NCBI GenBank assembly: GCA_025677825.1
Contig: JAIXMO010000002.1
Location: forward strand, 124,001 to 188,000
Direction: 5' to 3'
Source: Helicostylum pulchrum
Taxonomy: Eukaryota; Mucoromycota; Mucoromycetes; Mucorales; Mucoraceae
DNA: 64,000 nt
Part shown: positions 59,864 to 64,000 of the stretch, piece after piece
How positions within the stretch are numbered: position 1 is the first letter of the stretch
Layout: the number at the start of each line of letters is the position of its first letter
Translations under genes and position numbers: made by a program
The notes under the pieces: model-generated
What the model saw: the letters and a program-made list of their open reading frames with translations, nothing else
Told to the model about the DNA's origin: nothing
Database searches by the model: none

Positions 59864-62553
59864 ATCTTCTTTTACTATATTTTCTACTTTCTTTTTAATT
59901 TATTTTACATTTACTTATGCTGTAATATTTCCCCTCCCCCCTCCCTTTATTTCTCTCTTGTACACATTATTATTTTTCTTATCACATTTTTATCTTTCGC
60001 TTTCTTTTTCTTTTTAAAAAATAAAATACTTGTTTTCCGCAAAAACGAAGCTAAAAAAAAAACGATAATAATCACGGATTCATGTCGTACCTGACCAAAT
60101 TACAAGTAAAGCGGGGTTATTAGTCTCAAATCACATGCTTAAATTTGGATCTTGTTTCCCCGGATTTGAAGTTCTTTATTTTCCCAAAAATGACGATCAT
60201 GTCAAAACCCCCACCCCCCCCCCCCAAAAAAAAAGTTACCTAAAATAAAATAATTTATATAAACTAAATAGTACTATTTGAAAAAAGGTTCGATTGTTGT
60301 CTATACAACTTCTAAAGACTCGATAAAAATATCTTATATTCTTTTTTTAAGCATTGTTTTTTTTAAAAAAAGTCGTGGTTAGAAACTCATCACGTTTTCC
60401 CTTGTCGGGAAAGCGGGTCAAAAAAAAAGCAGTAGTGTTACTAGCTCCAACGCGAAAGTTAAGATTCAAAGAGGTTGAATGTCAATATCAATACCTCAGT
60501 TACCTTAGTTACCTGAGTTTTCTTCTTTGTCACTTGATCCCTTCCCGCGTAATACATTATGGAGGGTATACTGGATACAAGGGCCCGTCATACAAAAAAG
60601 ATGACATTGAAATGGTAGTTACATTTTCGTACGTAATAAGGTATATTTACATTGATAGTAACAGTAATAAATCAACACAAGGAGAGTAAAATAAATACAC
60701 CTTTCTACCATCATATCGCACTTACTATTTGATAAAATAAACTTCCTTTTTTTTTAAAAAGAACGTACTTTTAAAAAAAAATCAAGCAATCAGGTTAGAA
60801 AATTCCACCTATTCTTTTTACTGTGTAGCAATTGAATTAAAATGGAGAAGCCAACAAGAATGCTTTATTTTATTTTTAATATCATTGGAAACTGTAAATC
60901 TGGCTTTAATAAGAGATATATTACATCGTATCATTAGAGATGACTAATATAATATAGTAATAACAAAATGCAACCTCAATTAAGCAAACGAGTAATAATG
61001 CGAAACAAAAACAAAACAAAAAGTCGGGGTCTGCATGCATAAAAACGCTGGAAGCACGGTTCCCAGCGTAAGAAAAAATAGCAAACTAGTGCCTGGAAAT
61101 CATAAAAAAATCTCGATTTTCTAGAGCTTTTGCTACTTCCAATAAAACAGTAGCACAAATACACGTTCATTTATGGCTCTAAAAAATCGAAGTCTGGTTC
61201 TTATATATAGAGATAGATTAAAGACTTATCGTATATATAGAATAGATTGTATAAGAATTGAATAAGTAGGTTTGTTTTCTGAAGCTAGACTAGGTTTTAC
61301 AATCAAATTTTGCCAATTTAAAATCTCTGCTAATATGCCCATGCGTTTATCGTCTTTTCTCCTGATATATTTTCCTTCGGATCCAACCTCCATAGATATT
61401 ATTTTCCATACTATAACTGGGCTAATAAAAACAGTATCTACTTTTAGTAATTTGTAGTTTATATATGTATATTTATCTGATTCTTTGATTTTATCATACA
61501 TGGATCTTGTTAACGGATATTTTCAATACATACATACTCGTGAGCACACCCGATTTAACGAAACTTTAAAAAAAAATGCATAGAGTACAAAATGTTGTGC
61601 ATTTTAATGAACACGAAAAAGTTGGACTATGTTGCCATACATTAACGTAGCACGAACTAAAAAAAACCTCCTTTCACTTTTTATTTTATTTTTTGCTTCA
61701 ACTCAAAAAAAAAAACCCTTGATGTTTACGTTTATAAGAAAAATTGACGATTTTAAAGATATACAAAGAAAGTGCAAATCACTACGTTTACTTAATTATA
61801 TGTTGAATTTGGGTAATTAAATACTAATTGAGAAAAAATGTTTCTCCCAAAACATTTCTTTTTTTTTTTTTACCGAAATATCCCAATCGAATTCCAAGTC
61901 GCGTAAGAAAACTTGATGAGCGCATATAGACCATTATCCCTTTTATTATCAAAAGTTATCGTCACATCGGTTTTAGATATCTACATTTTGAGATAGAAAA
62001 CTTAGCTCCATATATATATAAATGTTGTAACTTTTTAGGATAATCGTATATCCTTTTATTTAGGTATCGACAATGACATAACTAAATCGACCTCTCCTTT
62101 TTTTTTTGCGACATCGATTAAATGTATCATCATAATACGTTTGTCTTTCCTTTTTTTTCTTATGAAAAATATTTCTTACGCATACAGTTCAAACTATGGT
62201 ATGTTCATTTTTTAAAAGGACTTATATTTTATAGATTCCTCTATATCTTTCTCTCCTTCCGCTTTTTTTAACAGGTGTATTTCTTTGTGTGTTAAGGTAG
62301 CGCTGATAGAAAAACTGTCGAAAGAAAATCCGTTATTCGAGTAGAGATCTATCGATGTAGTTTGATGTGGAGTCCTTTTGATAATCCCTGCGGGTGGTCA
62401 GGGCCATCGATCTGGAAAGAAATGAAGTTTAAGTAAATCTAATCAGAGCTAGCGGAAAACTAGTAAGAATAGGTTAAATGTAAGCGGTATTGACTAGAGA
62501 CCATTTGATATATACGGCTACACTGACACACCTATTATTATCAAAACGTAGAT
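59864..62553. other. Long AT-rich intergenic region
   Basis: 2.7 kb with only chance frames. A C12 run followed by an A run (60214-60234) and a TATA-repeat stretch near 62010-62025 are the only notable features. A more GC-rich patch (CCCTGCGGGTGGTCAGGG, 62387-62404) lies near the start of the next relic. Confidence 0.5.
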
Positions 62554-63598
62554 GATGACAGGTGATGGAGATGATGAAGATAAGGAAGATAAAGAAGAGC
62601 GAGAAGAAGACAAGAATGATGACCGTTCATATCGAGGGTTAGCGTATATTGTTGAAGATAATGAAGCTAGATTTCAAAGTGATTTATCTTCGTTTGATGA
62701 TGTAAGCAATATATCCTAGCCGTTGGACTATTGGGATGTCTTTCGTCCGATGATGTTCATGAGCTTTTAAACAATTTAAAAAGTTCCAAGAAAAATCCTT
62801 TGCGAAAGCAAAATCCAAAGAATTATTTGTAAATACAGATTTACATCAAACTGTGTTAGTAATATCTTACTTTAATTTACTACGTCTACTAATACTTTTA
62901 TGTTTTTAGATCTGTATACAACGTAATCCTGTTAAAAAAAGATAAGCACCATCCGGATTCAGATACGGATATCTTGTACGAAGAAATGCTGAATGAGTAC
63001 AAGAATATTAAAAACATTGACAAGGACATCTTCTCTGAAATTGTCAAATCATTTAGGTAGGGAGGTAATAATTAGAAGTAGAACTATACTGCAGCCTTAT
63101 ACTTACCTATATTTTCTCAACTTTTTTTTTTAGATTGACAACATCTATCTAAAGAGGGAGGAGTTGAAGATTATGTTCTTTAAATATTTGAAAAATTATT
63201 GGCGTGTTGGTTAAAATGTATGCACTACAGTATGTAATATGATACTAGACTCTAACAATTAATTTATCGTTTTATGGTTAATAAGCTGCCAAACCAAGAT
63301 ATAATTAACTATATTGATCCTATTCCCAGCCCTATTCTTCATAGACCTGAAGGAAACAGATTGTTTTTATGGTAGTCAAAAAATACTAATTTATTAATAC
63401 AAATGATAGGATAAATAGGACAGATTTAAAATCTTTCAGCAAACGTCCATATTCTGGTTATGTTACGCTTGTTGAAAGAAGAATTAACAGCTATTCAGGC
63501 TTTGTTGAAGTCAAGGCAGAATACAAGAAAAAACGATAATGCTAGTTTGTACGAAGACTTGTCGCGTCAATCTTTAATAGATGCGCTCAAAAAAACTT
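62554..63598 (+). pseudogene. Decayed PD-(D/E)XK-like family gene
   Basis: Four coding-like segments lie in order on the plus strand. 62554-62701 is very acidic (GDGDDEDKEDKEEREED). 62913-63058 reads SVYNVILLKKDKHHPDSD. 63274-63371 reads INYIDPIPSPILHRPEGN and is joined by a clean 68-bp intron to 63440 on, which reads KRPYSGY...SGFVEVKAEYKK. A one-base slip in an A run near 63530 then leads to NDNASLYEDLSRQSLIDALK and a stop at 63598. The RP(D)...GF(G)EVK pattern resembles a PD-(D/E)XK nuclease-like core, but the key Asp is replaced by Tyr here. Stops between the first segments and the slip show decay. Family placement is inference. Confidence 0.45.
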
Positions 63599-64000
63599 GA
63601 AATCATTAATTGATTTTAAATACCCTTCGTTTCTCTTCCGAAACAAACAATAAAAAAAAAACAGTTTGGCTTATTTATATCAAAGAAACCTCACCGCCCC
63701 ACCCTTTCTTAACCTTTTTGTTTAACTACCTCAATACTTTTGAATTGGATTTAGGCGGCACTTGTAAATGTCTTTGAGTTTCAGTTGAAAAGTTACAAAG
63801 TATTTCAATTATAGAATATTACGACAATTATAGAAAATGTAATTTTTTAATTATTACACGAGAAAAAAAAAGTGTGGGTACAACTTTAAACAAACGGCGG
63901 AAAAGCAAAATTACCTGACGGGAAGAAGTTCCCCATTGTACAACTAAATGACGACATGTACGAAACCTGAAAGAGAGGAGTACAACAACTTTTTTTATAG
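63599..64000. other. AT-rich window end
   Basis: No gene seen. A TTACACGAGAAAA block near 63855 resembles the leader word of the repeated family at 9683 and 24405. Confidence 0.45.

Noticed and set aside
60280..60310. GGTTCGATTG word resembling a tRNA B box
   Set aside because: No A box, acceptor stem or anticodon arm can be built around it.

Overview
The window looks like nuclear DNA of a filamentous fungus of the Mucorales type (Mucoromycota). This is inferred from the very AT-rich intergenic DNA, the short introns (about 50 to 75 bp, GT...AG), and gene families typical of that group: expanded F-box proteins, kelch/galactose-oxidase-like surface proteins, an Hsp70-like ATPase family and Tc1/mariner-type repeats. 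I rebuilt the exon chains by hand. All eleven multi-exon genes called intact give an open reading frame divisible by three with consensus splice sites.

Layout. 1-812 is the right part of an interspersed Tc1/mariner-like repeat. 1100-14286 is a tandem array of three nine-exon genes (3627-5799, 7086-9401, 12083-14286). They encode secreted kelch/beta-propeller proteins with one membrane span and a short conserved cytoplasmic tail. A detached, inverted copy of the membrane/tail end of the first gene lies at 1100-2179, and decayed gene fragments lie between genes 2 and 3. Housekeeping genes follow: NUP188 (minus, 14507-20751), an F-box protein (25118-26887), an eIF4B-like RRM protein with a 6-nt micro-exon (28221-29493), GPD1 (31485-32519), an unrecognised 392-aa protein (32703-34135), and DUG3 (minus, 34158-35504), which is convergent with it. 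A complete 1.85-kb TIR element sits at 36168-38012. Then come an HSF-type transcription factor (41301-42602), a broken Hsp70-like gene (43321-46994), a frameshifted unknown gene (minus, 47239-48013), a candidate structured RNA (48202-48523), a Brl1/Brr6 nuclear-envelope protein (49263-50285), a decayed gene of a repeated family (50571-51570), a mitoferrin-type carrier (52323-53397), a 102-aa orphan (53794-54102), a second TIR element (55685-57474), an MFS sugar transporter (58200-59863) and a decayed nuclease-like gene (62554-63598).

Functional links. NUP188 and the Brl1/Brr6 protein both concern the nuclear pore and its assembly, but they are 30 kb apart and there is no sign of co-regulation. 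GPD1, DUG3, the mitochondrial carrier and the sugar transporter are ordinary metabolic genes. Two accessory themes stand out. One is the tandem receptor-like kelch array with its shared tail. The other is a heavy load of decayed genes and repeats: Tc1 remnants, nuclease-like fragments, and a repeated gene family at 9.7, 10.0 and 50.6 kb. I found no tRNA, rRNA, CRISPR array or intact transposase gene.
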